Shown here in pieces: positions 1 through 6,058 of a stretch of DNA of 8,772 nucleotides. The first letter of the stretch is position 1. Every line of letters begins with the position of its first letter. The stretch is taken from contig URHJ01000032.1 of the NCBI GenBank assembly GCA_900547465.1, positions 1-8,772 on the forward strand. The letters run 5' to 3'. The position numbers and the translations under genes were made by a program. This stretch comes from an uncultured Mycoplasmatota bacterium (GTDB lineage: Bacteria > Bacillota_I > Bacilli_A > RF39 > UBA660). Below the pieces are notes generated by a model, which saw nothing but the letters and a program-made list of their open reading frames with translations, did not search any database and was not told where the DNA came from.

Positions 1-64
1 GTAACTTCCTTCTACATCTATTATTGTAAAAAGAAATTACTTTTCCCTATATTTAATGATATTT
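1..64 (-). other. Region downstream of dut, with a possible ribosome site for a further gene
   Basis: This short stretch follows the dut stop codon. I see no convincing intrinsic terminator in it, only a weak 4-bp GTAA/TTAC pairing. Read on the minus strand, AGAAGGAAG at 13-5 looks like a Shine-Dalgarno site, and the window ends four bases after it. The likely reading is that another minus-strand gene starts just outside the window, so the nrdD-nrdG-dut transcript may continue. There is no start codon inside the window to confirm this. Confidence 0.35.
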
Positions 65-523
65 TTATTTACTTGTGGATCCAAAACCGCCTTGACGAAT
101 GCCATCTGCATTATCATCATCTATTATTAAGTACTTAGCAAACACTCCTTGGCCAATTGCATCTCCTTTTCTTATTTCAATATCTTCATCTTTTATATTA
201 AAGAAGGCAAACATAATATGTCCATCATTATCTGGATTACCATAATAATCCTTATCAATTACACCAACACTATTAGCTAGAATTAAACCTTTCTTACCTG
301 GATTTGAGCTTCTATTATATAAATATAGAACTTCATCATCCATCATGTATGCTTTTAATCCTGTTTTTACTAATGTTGGTTTCATTCCAGGTACAAATTT
401 TGGAATAGTGATATCTTCAGCAGCTTCTATATCATATCCTGCTGAAAACTTTGTTTTTCTTTCTGGTAAATTAATACCTTTATCCTCAAATCCTTTTGCA
501 ACTTCAAAGCCTCTATTACGCAT
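65..523 (-). CDS. dut: Deoxyuridine 5'-triphosphate nucleotidohydrolase (trimeric dUTPase)
   Basis: Cytoplasmic enzyme that hydrolyses dUTP to dUMP and pyrophosphate, keeping uracil out of DNA and supplying dUMP for thymidylate synthesis. All five motifs of the homotrimeric all-beta family are visible in 152 residues: motif 1 SAGYDIEA (27-34), motif 2 RSSNPGKKGL (71-80), motif 3 NSVGVIDKDYYG (84-95, with likely catalytic Asp90 and a uracil-stacking Tyr nearby), motif 4 GDAIGQGVF (120-128) and the C-terminal P-loop-like motif 5 RQGGFGSTSK (143-152). Length and the N-terminal NRGFEVA / KGINLP pattern resemble Firmicute and Firmicute-phage dUTPases. The ATG start has AAGGAG upstream, 9 nt away and inside nrdG, and the two genes overlap by 8 nt, so translation is probably coupled. 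A chromosomal role in nucleotide supply is more likely than a prophage origin, because no other phage gene is present. Confidence 0.95.
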   Translation of the reverse strand: MRNRGFEVAKGFEDKGINLPERKTKFSAGYDIEAAEDITIPKFVPGMKPTLVKTGLKAYMMDDEVLYLYNRSSNPGKKGLILANSVGVIDKDYYGNPDNDGHIMFAFFNIKDEDIEIRKGDAIGQGVFAKYLIIDDDNADGIRQGGFGSTSK

Positions 524-1022
524 ATACTACTTCTCCTTCTACTTCTATTATTTTCTTTTTTTGTTTTGTTTTTCTTATATCAATTACTCTTTGATTAGAA
601 CTTCCCTTCCATTTTAGAGTTGGATTATGAAGTTCATCAATGTATTTTCCATCTATTAAAACATCAATATAATTTAAAATTTCTTTATCTTCTACATCTT
701 CATATTGAAAACCTGTCCATAACCAGATATTTTTTTCTGGAAATCTCTTTTTGAATGCTTTAGCTAATTTTGTTGTTTCCTCTAGATTTTTAGGATGCAT
801 GGGATCACCTCCTAAAATAGATAATCCCACAATATAATCCTTTGAACTTAAATCTAGAATCTTTTCTATTGTTTCTTCAGTGAATTCTTTTCCACCTCTA
901 AAGTCATGAGTTTCTGGATTAAAACAGTTCTTGCAATTAAATGTACACCCTTGAACAAATATAGATGTTCTGACCCCTGGTCCATTTGATATATCCATTT
1001 TTCTTATTTTATTATATCTCAT
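516..1022 (-). CDS. nrdG: Anaerobic ribonucleoside-triphosphate reductase activating protein
   Basis: Radical-SAM activase that uses a [4Fe-4S] cluster and S-adenosylmethionine to generate the glycyl radical on NrdD. The cluster-binding CX3CX2C motif is Cys26-Cys30-Cys33, within the NrdG-typical VQGCTFNCKNCFNPETHDF context and preceded by NGPGVRTSIF. The SAM-contacting GGDP lies at 71-74, and the later LWTGF and DVLIDGKY segments are also typical. At 168 residues it has the normal family length. The ATG comes one base after the nrdD stop (TAA-T-ATG), with AAGGA about 11 nt upstream inside nrdD, and the 3' end overlaps dut by 8 nt. The gene order nrdD-nrdG is the usual one and implies co-transcription. 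Nothing appears truncated. The last 20 residues (after KTKQKKK) are a charged tail that may be variable. Confidence 0.96.
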   Translation of the reverse strand: MRYNKIRKMDISNGPGVRTSIFVQGCTFNCKNCFNPETHDFRGGKEFTEETIEKILDLSSKDYIVGLSILGGDPMHPKNLEETTKLAKAFKKRFPEKNIWLWTGFQYEDVEDKEILNYIDVLIDGKYIDELHNPTLKWKGSSNQRVIDIRKTKQKKKIIEVEGEVVYA

Positions 1023-1023
1023 A

Positions 1024-3180
1024 TTAGTCAGCGTCCTTATTATCGATATGAATTACTCTTTCTTTTATTTCTTGGGTTCTACCTTTATTCCAGAAGTTGC
1101 TTCCTATATACCCGCAAGTTCTTCTAGCAACATTTAACTTATCGTGATCTCTATTACCACAGTTTGGACAATACCACTCTAAATTGTCATCTATTAAAAT
1201 TTCACCTGAATATCCACATTCTTGACAATAATCAAGTTTTGTATTTAATTCTGCATACATGATATTATCATAAATAAACTTGATAACTTCTAGGATAACA
1301 TCTAAGTTATTACTTAAGTTAGGTGTTTCGATGTAGCTAATTGCTCCACCTGGGCTTAATCTTTGGAATTCACTTTCTAATTTTAATTTAGAGAATGCAT
1401 CTATTTCTTCAAATACAGGTACGTGATATGAATTAGTAATATAATCTCTATCAGTAATTCCTTTGATAACACCAAAACGTTCTCTTAGACATTTGGCAAA
1501 TTTATAGGTAGTTGATTCAATTGGAGTACCATAAACACTATAATCTATATCTTCTGCTTCTTTCCATTCTTTACACTTATCGTTTAATTTTTGCATAACT
1601 TCAATAGCAAATTCTTTTCCTTTACCATTATCCGTGTGTGAATGTCCTGTCATATATTTTACACATTCATAAAGTCCAGCATAACCTAATGATATTGTTG
1701 AGTATCCATGATGTAGTAATTCGTGAATACTTTCTCCTTTTTTTAATCTTGCTAGAGCTCCATGTTGCCATAAGATTGGCGCTACATCTGATGTAACTTT
1801 GCTTAATCTTTTATGTCTTATTTGTAGTGCTCTATGACATAGTTCTAGTCTTTCTTCCATAAATTGCCAGAAATCATCCATATTTTTATCAGCTGATAGT
1901 GCAACATCTACTAAATTGATTGTAACAACGCCTTGGTTAAATCTACCATAATATTTTGGTTTACCGTTTTCATCTAGATATGGTGTTAAGAATGAACGAC
2001 ATCCCATGCAAGGATAACATTGTCCATCTCCATTAGCGTCAATTTTTATTTGTTTCATCATTTTTTCTGATATGTAATCAGGCACCATACGTTTAGCAGT
2101 ACATTCTGCAGCTAATTTTGTTAAGTAATAATATTTACTATCCTCGTGGATATTATCTTCTTCAAGAACATAGAGAAGTTTTGGGAATGCAGGAGTTACA
2201 TATACACCTTTTTCATTTTTCATACCTTGAATTCTTTGTTTTAGAACCTCTTCTATGATCATAGCAAGTTCTTCTTTATATTCATCAGTTTCACCTAAAT
2301 ACATACATACACTTAGGAATGGAGCTTGTCCATTTGTTGTTGTCATTGAATTAATTTGGTATTGGAATGTTTGTACTCCATCTGTTATTTCCTTTGCTAA
2401 ATCTTCTTTGGCATATTTTTCGCATTGTGCTTTTGTAAATTTTCTTTCTTTATATTTCTTTAAATATCTATTATAACTATCTCTAACAAATGGTGCTAAG
2501 TGGGTTAAAGTTATTGTACAACCACCATATTGACTAGAATTTACAGATGTAATTAATTGAGTTGCGATTGTTACTGCTGTCCAGAAACGATGTGGACGTT
2601 CAATCATTACTCCATTAATATTTGTACCATTTTGTAACATATCCTCTAAGTCAATTAAATCACAGTTATGTAGAGCATTTTGGGCAAAATAATCTGTATC
2701 ATGGAAATGAATGATACCATCATCATGAGCTTGAACGATATCTTCTGGAAGTAAGAATCTTCTTGTTATATCTGCACTTGTAATACCTGCTAAATAATCA
2801 CGTTGTGTTGTTACAACTTTTGCATTTTTATTTGAATTTTCTGTATTCCAGTACTCACTTTCTCCATCAATTAGTTCTTTGATTGCTAAATCTGTTGTAT
2901 TACTTCTTCTAACTAATTCTCTAGTATATCTATAAGTTATGTATTTTTTAGCTAAGTTATATTTTCCAATTGACATTAATTTCATTTCAATAATATCTTG
3001 GATATCTTCTACTAGTATTCTTTTCTTACCTAACTTTTCAATATATTTAATAATATTTTTTATTTGAACACTTGAAGCTTGTTCTTCATCGTCTACCTCT
3101 AAGTTAGCTTTCTTTATAGCTTCTTCTATCTTTTCTGGACTATAATCTACCATATGTCCGTCTCTCTTAATTACCTTCAC
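1024..3180 (-). CDS. nrdD: Anaerobic (class III) ribonucleoside-triphosphate reductase
   Basis: Glycyl-radical enzyme that reduces ribonucleoside triphosphates to dNTPs under anoxic conditions. I choose the GTG at 3180-3178 (718 residues, first residues MKVIKRDG) because AAAGG lies 10 nt upstream and the product begins exactly at the ATP-cone. An in-frame ATG at 3255 would add 25 residues, but it has no ribosome site and lies in the promoter and palindrome. In 718-residue numbering: an N-terminal ATP-cone allosteric domain (about 1-90), a conserved HNC Cys173 corresponding to an active-site Cys, the CYPCMGCR cluster (Cys388, 391, 394) with the thiyl-forming Cys, a four-Cys zinc site (Cys652, 655, 671, 674), and the RRTCGY motif with radical Gly690 near the C terminus. 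The enzyme is full length with all key residues present. It is activated by the adjacent nrdG and probably regulated by the divergent Crp/Fnr gene. Confidence 0.96.
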   Translation of the reverse strand: MKVIKRDGHMVDYSPEKIEEAIKKANLEVDDEEQASSVQIKNIIKYIEKLGKKRILVEDIQDIIEMKLMSIGKYNLAKKYITYRYTRELVRRSNTTDLAIKELIDGESEYWNTENSNKNAKVVTTQRDYLAGITSADITRRFLLPEDIVQAHDDGIIHFHDTDYFAQNALHNCDLIDLEDMLQNGTNINGVMIERPHRFWTAVTIATQLITSVNSSQYGGCTITLTHLAPFVRDSYNRYLKKYKERKFTKAQCEKYAKEDLAKEITDGVQTFQYQINSMTTTNGQAPFLSVCMYLGETDEYKEELAMIIEEVLKQRIQGMKNEKGVYVTPAFPKLLYVLEEDNIHEDSKYYYLTKLAAECTAKRMVPDYISEKMMKQIKIDANGDGQCYPCMGCRSFLTPYLDENGKPKYYGRFNQGVVTINLVDVALSADKNMDDFWQFMEERLELCHRALQIRHKRLSKVTSDVAPILWQHGALARLKKGESIHELLHHGYSTISLGYAGLYECVKYMTGHSHTDNGKGKEFAIEVMQKLNDKCKEWKEAEDIDYSVYGTPIESTTYKFAKCLRERFGVIKGITDRDYITNSYHVPVFEEIDAFSKLKLESEFQRLSPGGAISYIETPNLSNNLDVILEVIKFIYDNIMYAELNTKLDYCQECGYSGEILIDDNLEWYCPNCGNRDHDKLNVARRTCGYIGSNFWNKGRTQEIKERVIHIDNKDAD

Positions 3181-3211
3181 ATCTTCACTACCTTTCTTAT
3201 CAAACAAGTCA

Positions 3212-3220
3212 AGTATAGCA
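3212..3220 (-). promoter_or_regulatory. Candidate extended -10 promoter of nrdD-nrdG-dut
   Basis: On the minus strand, TGCTATACT (3220-3212) is an extended -10 element (TG-n-TATAAT type, 5 of 6 in the hexamer). At the standard 17-bp spacing the -35 position (3240-3235) reads CAAAGT, a poor match, which is typical of activator-dependent promoters. The inferred start is a G near 3205, giving a leader of about 25 nt to the GTG codon at 3180. Predicted from sequence only. Confidence 0.55.
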
Positions 3221-3238
3221 CACTTTTTAGAAACACTT

Positions 3239-3254
3239 TGTTGCATTTGCAACA
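3239..3254. promoter_or_regulatory. 16-bp palindrome, candidate Crp/Fnr-family operator
   Basis: TGTTGCA-TT-TGCAACA has two perfect 7-bp arms around a 2-bp centre. It lies between divergent nrdD and the Crp/Fnr-type regulator. Its centre (3246.5) is at -41.5 from the inferred nrdD start near 3205, the classic class II activator position of this family. Its right half contains the -35 (TTGCAA) of the regulator's own promoter. The half-site differs from the E. coli Crp (TGTGA) and FNR (TTGAT) half-sites and from the NrdR box, so assignment to the neighbouring regulator rests on position and dyad symmetry. Confidence 0.55.
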
Positions 3255-3275
3255 TTTTACATTTTTTGATAAAAT
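3247..3275 (+). promoter_or_regulatory. Promoter of the Crp/Fnr-family regulator
   Basis: A -35 TTGCAA (3247-3252), a 17-bp spacer and a -10 TAAAAT (3270-3275) preceded by the extended TG (3267-3268). The inferred start is near 3282, giving a very short leader that is almost entirely the ribosome site AGAGGTG (3283-3289). The -35 lies inside the 3239-3254 palindrome, so a protein bound there would block this promoter. Confidence 0.6.
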
Positions 3276-3294
3276 ATATTTTAGAGGTGTAAAT

Positions 3295-3924
3295 ATGGGT
3301 GGTTTATTTGACAAAATTAATAATTCTAGTAAGGAAAAATTACTGAAAATATTGGAGGCTACAACACTAACTTTTCCCCGTAATACCAATGTTTTTTCAG
3401 CTATTAAAGACTCTAATAGTATTGGTATTATTGAATATGGTAGCTTACAAGTTATACGTAATGATTATAATGGGTGCCGAAATATTATTGAGGAATTGGA
3501 AGATAATGATATTTTTGGATCTATTATATATCCTGTTTCTGAACAAGAGTATGAAATTATTACTAAAGAAGAAGCTAAAATTATATTTATTGATTACAAT
3601 ATTATAATGAATTATGATGAAACAATGCATAGTTATTACAATCAATTTATTAAAAATTTATTAAAAATAATTACGGATAAAATTAGTGAGAGAAATAAAA
3701 GAATTGAAATACTTACTAAGAAATCTATTAGGGATAAATTACTTGAATATTTTAAAATTAATTCTCAAAGAACTGGCTCTAAAATTGTATATTTACCTTT
3801 TACTTTTACAGAACTTGCAGACTACTTGGCAGTTGATAGAAGTGCAATGTCAAGGGAAATGAAATATTTAAAAGAAGAGGGATTTATACAAGTTTCAAAT
3901 AAAAAAATAACGTTACTTTATTAG
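3295..3924 (+). CDS. Crp/Fnr-family transcriptional regulator, divergent from nrdD
   Basis: A 209-residue DNA-binding regulator of Crp/Fnr architecture. The ATG at 3295 is chosen because AGAGGTG sits 5 nt upstream; an in-frame ATG further upstream would run through the promoter. An N-terminal beta-roll effector domain (about 20-105, with IGIIEYGSLQVI and DIFG turns) is followed by a long dimerisation helix (about 110-140) and a C-terminal winged helix (about 143-209) with FTELADYLAVDRSAMSREMK; the recognition helix is near 181-192. The sensor domain has a single Cys (Cys61) and no N-terminal Cys cluster, so it is not a canonical [4Fe-4S] FNR. The cAMP-binding phosphate cassette (FGE...RSA) is not recognisable either (IFGSIIYP instead). 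The effector is therefore unknown. Position suggests that it controls nrdD-nrdG-dut and itself. Its last 4 nt overlap the convergent sortase gene. Confidence 0.88.
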   Translation: MGGLFDKINNSSKEKLLKILEATTLTFPRNTNVFSAIKDSNSIGIIEYGSLQVIRNDYNGCRNIIEELEDNDIFGSIIYPVSEQEYEIITKEEAKIIFIDYNIIMNYDETMHSYYNQFIKNLLKIITDKISERNKRIEILTKKSIRDKLLEYFKINSQRTGSKIVYLPFTFTELADYLAVDRSAMSREMKYLKEEGFIQVSNKKITLLY

Positions 3925-3939
3925 GTGACGTTATTTTTT
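3902..3939. terminator. Bidirectional intrinsic terminator shared by the Crp/Fnr and sortase genes
   Basis: Left arm AAAAAATAACGTTAC (3902-3916), loop TTTATTAG (3917-3924), right arm GTGACGTTATTTTTT (3925-3939). This is a 15-bp stem with one T-G wobble, and it has U-rich tracts on both strands. Both stop codons lie in the loop: TAG 3922-3924 of the plus-strand regulator and TAA 3923-3921 of the minus-strand sortase. It therefore serves both convergent genes. Confidence 0.85.
3906..3919 (+). repeat. 14-bp direct repeat, left copy
   Basis: AATAACGTTACTTT occurs perfectly here and at 6324-6337, both times on the plus strand and inside an intrinsic terminator. The two copies bracket the sortase, substrate and Xre genes. 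They may be relatives of one terminator family or a footprint of insertion of the module; the sequence alone does not decide. Confidence 0.6.
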
Positions 3940-4706
3940 ATTAATTTAGCATGTACTACTTTTCTTTTAGTTGTATTACCTGTACCAGAACATGTTGACA
4001 AAGTTAAAATATTATTATCTTTGGTAACTTTTATTTTAAAATTTTTGTAACTTCTTTTTGATATTACATTTATAAATTTATTAAATGAAGAGTCGTTATC
4101 AAATGATGTTGTTATATAGTATTCTTCTTTTTCTATAATATAATAACTAAATATTTGGTAGATAAATTTTTGGTTATCTGTATCAATTACTTTTATGTAG
4201 TTATTTTCTTTATTATCAAAGAAACCTTTTTTAAATACATCTTTTAAAGATCCAAACATTGAGCCATCAGTCATGGCATGTCCAAATATTACAACATTTT
4301 TATCGTTGAATGATTTATTTCTATAGTCCATGAATATAGTACCAGATTGATTTGTTTTTCCATCAAATGATTTTTTCAAGTAATATGAATTGTCATTTGA
4401 TTGTACTATTGGATAGTTAATCTTATCATTGTTGTATTTAATCCATCCCTTTGTGTCTTCATTAATTGATAATAACTTATTAAAATTTATTTCTTTATTA
4501 TTGTTATTTTTTTTATTGTTATTCTTATCAATATGCTTATTATCTATTGTCACGTCTTCTATTATCTTTTTGTTATTATCATTATTTGTTTTTATATCTA
4601 CTAGGAATAATATTATATCAATTGTTGATACTATAAGTATGGCGCTCAGTATTAAAATTAAGAAATTATCTTTTTTCAGTTTTAGTTTACGTTTTTTCAT
4701 ATTCAA
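3921..4706 (-). CDS. srtB: Class B sortase (membrane-anchored transpeptidase)
   Basis: Cysteine transpeptidase outside the membrane that cuts a C-terminal sorting signal after Thr and joins the protein to the cell wall. Visible in 261 residues: a basic N terminus and one membrane helix (about 14-37), an Asn/Lys-rich low-complexity linker (about 41-76), then the class B core with TKGWI (85-89), INYPIVQ (96-102), FGHAM with catalytic His143, the DGSMFGSL class B signature (147-154), LSTC with catalytic Cys239, and Arg248. All three catalytic residues are present. The start given is TTG at 4706, because AAGG at 4720-4717 is well spaced for it; ATG at 4700 is the alternative and shortens the protein by two residues. 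The gene begins 12 nt after the stop of the putative substrate gene, with a hairpin at the junction, so the two are co-transcribed. SrtB denotes the class, not proven haem-related function. Confidence 0.9.
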   Translation of the reverse strand: MNMKKRKLKLKKDNFLILILSAILIVSTIDIILFLVDIKTNNDNNKKIIEDVTIDNKHIDKNNNKKNNNNKEINFNKLLSINEDTKGWIKYNNDKINYPIVQSNDNSYYLKKSFDGKTNQSGTIFMDYRNKSFNDKNVVIFGHAMTDGSMFGSLKDVFKKGFFDNKENNYIKVIDTDNQKFIYQIFSYYIIEKEEYYITTSFDNDSSFNKFINVISKRSYKNFKIKVTKDNNILTLSTCSGTGNTTKRKVVHAKLIKNNVT

Positions 4707-4709
4707 TGA

Positions 4710-4730
4710 AAAATAGCCTTAAGCTATTTT
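4710..4730 (-). promoter_or_regulatory. Hairpin at the substrate-sortase junction
   Basis: An 8-bp stem, AAAATAGC (4710-4717) with GCTATTTT (4723-4730), around a 5-nt loop. In the minus-strand transcript it contains the substrate's stop codon and part of the AAGG ribosome site of the sortase, and a short U run follows it. The stem is AT-rich and is a weak terminator at best. It more plausibly lowers sortase expression relative to substrate, by attenuation or by masking the ribosome site. Confidence 0.4.
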
Positions 4731-5876
4731 CTTTTTACGTAGTACTAGATATATAATTCCACTCAATGATGAAATTGAAAGAATTGATAATAATACTATG
4801 TCTATTGATGATGTTTGTGCATTATTTGAGGCATTAGATAATAATGTTGCTGCTTCATCATTATTTATAGCAACCATAAATGGAGAAAGTTCTGTTACTT
4901 CGATAGTTGCATTACCGTCTTTTATAGTAGTAATAAATTCTTCATAAGTGCCATCAGATTTTTTATGTAAGACAATTACCTTTTTACCATTATATTCTGT
5001 ACCACAAGGAATGCTTATAGAAATTTTGTCGGTGATTGTACCTTCAGCCAATTTAAATTCATAAGATTTGATTATGTTGTCATACCCTTTTTTGTCTAAT
5101 ATTTTTTTCATTTCTATATATGAGTTATCATTTTTTGCAATTTCTTGTGTCAAAATAGGTTTATTATCATTTGATACTATACCTATTCCTACAGTATCGA
5201 ATAAGAATCCTTCTGCATAGAATTGATCGTTTTTGTACACTCTAATTGAGAATGGTATTGGATCCCATTTTCCTGCCTCAATATTAATATTGCTTATATC
5301 GTCTGTTGTTGAACCAATTTCTGCACTGGCATATATTGTGACATTATTATCATTTAATAGTTTTTTTACTTCTTTTGTAAGATGTTTAGTTAATTCATTT
5401 AATGATACTTTGCCACTTTGTAATGTTAAATAATAAAGTTTTTTATTTTCATATTTATCTAGTAGTTTTTGTATCTGCTCCTTTTCAGATGAGAACTTAC
5501 TACTACTATTAGAAAATTTTATTTTTATTTGTCTGTTGGCAATAGGAGGTTCACTAGTTGTTTTATATATTGATAAATCTAAATTATGGAAATCTTCTGT
5601 TTTATTAGAGTTCCAATTTACATATGCTGTTATTTTATTATCTCCTATTTCTATATCATTTTTCTTAAGTTTTTCTTCTACTATATCTATAATCTTTTTA
5701 TTTATATTTTCTTGATTATAATCATAGTCATATTCGATTTCTTTGAAATCAACGTTAATTACCTCTGGTAATACGTTTAATGAATTTGAGTCAACTTCTT
5801 TTGCATATACATTTGTTGTAAGTCCTAATATAAGTGTTAAAACTAACAACAATATAATATTTTTTAGTTTTTTCAT
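4719..5876 (-). CDS. Cell-wall-anchored surface protein, probable substrate of the adjacent class B sortase (NAQTS signal)
   Basis: A 385-residue exported protein of unknown function. Residues 1-25 are a signal peptide (basic start, Leu/Ile-rich core, cleavage after VYA). The C terminus has the sorting-signal layout: NAQTS at 352-356, a hydrophobic helix (about 358-379) and the basic tail RKKK. NAQTS fits N-x-Q-T-[NS], a variant of the class B NPQTN signal, and the sortase gene follows directly. Residues about 295-338 (GKKVIVLHKKSDGTYEE... to LSPFMVAI) resemble a small beta-domain often found just before LPXTG-type anchors in Firmicute surface proteins. Two stretches (about 60-125 and 165-217) look like diverged copies of one unit. 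The ATG is preceded by AAGGAAGG at 7-nt spacing. There is one Cys (291). Ligand or adhesion role cannot be told from sequence. Confidence 0.75.
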   Translation of the reverse strand: MKKLKNIILLLVLTLILGLTTNVYAKEVDSNSLNVLPEVINVDFKEIEYDYDYNQENINKKIIDIVEEKLKKNDIEIGDNKITAYVNWNSNKTEDFHNLDLSIYKTTSEPPIANRQIKIKFSNSSSKFSSEKEQIQKLLDKYENKKLYYLTLQSGKVSLNELTKHLTKEVKKLLNDNNVTIYASAEIGSTTDDISNINIEAGKWDPIPFSIRVYKNDQFYAEGFLFDTVGIGIVSNDNKPILTQEIAKNDNSYIEMKKILDKKGYDNIIKSYEFKLAEGTITDKISISIPCGTEYNGKKVIVLHKKSDGTYEEFITTIKDGNATIEVTELSPFMVAINNDEAATLLSNASNNAQTSSIDIVLLSILSISSLSGIIYLVLRKKKIA

Positions 5877-5938
5877 TGTTTTTCCTTCCTTTTCTTTATA
5901 ATTTTCTTTTTGATAAAAAACTATACCACTCTCCTCTA

Positions 5939-5968
5939 ATTAGTATGCATTTCCTGACGGATACTAAT
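5939..5968. promoter_or_regulatory. Inverted repeat in the leader of the substrate-sortase operon
   Basis: ATTAGTAT (5939-5946) and ATACTAAT (5961-5968) are perfect 8-bp arms with a 14-nt spacer. The repeat begins about 4 nt after the inferred start of the minus-strand transcript, so it is either an operator just past the start site (Xre regulator binding) or a 5' hairpin in the mRNA. It does not match any riboswitch class I can recall. Confidence 0.4.
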
Positions 5969-5977
5969 CTTAATGTG

Positions 5978-6006
5978 ATTATAGCACAAAACCCCTACTA
6001 TTTGAA
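5978..6006 (-). promoter_or_regulatory. Promoter of the substrate-sortase operon
   Basis: On the minus strand: -35 TTCAAA (6006-6001), a 17-bp spacer and a perfect -10 TATAAT (5983-5978) with the extended TG (TGCTATAAT). The inferred start is near 5971, which gives a leader of about 95 nt containing the 5939-5968 inverted repeat. A GGGG-containing hairpin overlaps the -35 and spacer. Confidence 0.7.
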
Positions 6007-6013
6007 GGGGTTT
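5989..6013. promoter_or_regulatory. C/G-rich inverted repeat overlapping the sortase-operon promoter
   Basis: AAACCCCT (5989-5996), a 9-nt spacer, and AGGGGTTT (6006-6013). It stands out in AT-rich DNA. It covers the -35 and spacer of the minus-strand promoter and lies upstream of the Xre gene on the plus strand. It could be an operator for the Xre protein, or a terminator-like hairpin reading rightward (followed by CATTTGATTTTTCT). I saw no good plus-strand promoter for the Xre gene nearby. Confidence 0.4.
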
Positions 6014-6058
6014 CATTTGATTTTTCTATGAAATAATTTTAGATATGAGGTGCTATTT

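Noticed and set aside
65..523. Prophage origin for dut
   Set aside because: It resembles phage and Firmicute enzymes alike, but it is integrated by overlap into the nrdD-nrdG operon and no phage genes accompany it.
3205..3275. NrdR box upstream of nrdD
   Set aside because: No pair of sequences resembling the ACACWATATATWGTGT consensus is present; the only clear dyad is the 3239-3254 palindrome.
3154..3294. N-terminal 47-codon extension of the Crp/Fnr regulator
   Set aside because: It runs through the divergent promoter region and nrdD 5' end; AGAGGTG at 3283-3289 supports the ATG at 3295.
5877..5972. c-di-GMP, preQ1 or other riboswitch in the substrate-sortase leader
   Set aside because: None of the conserved core sequences I know is present; only a simple inverted repeat is visible.
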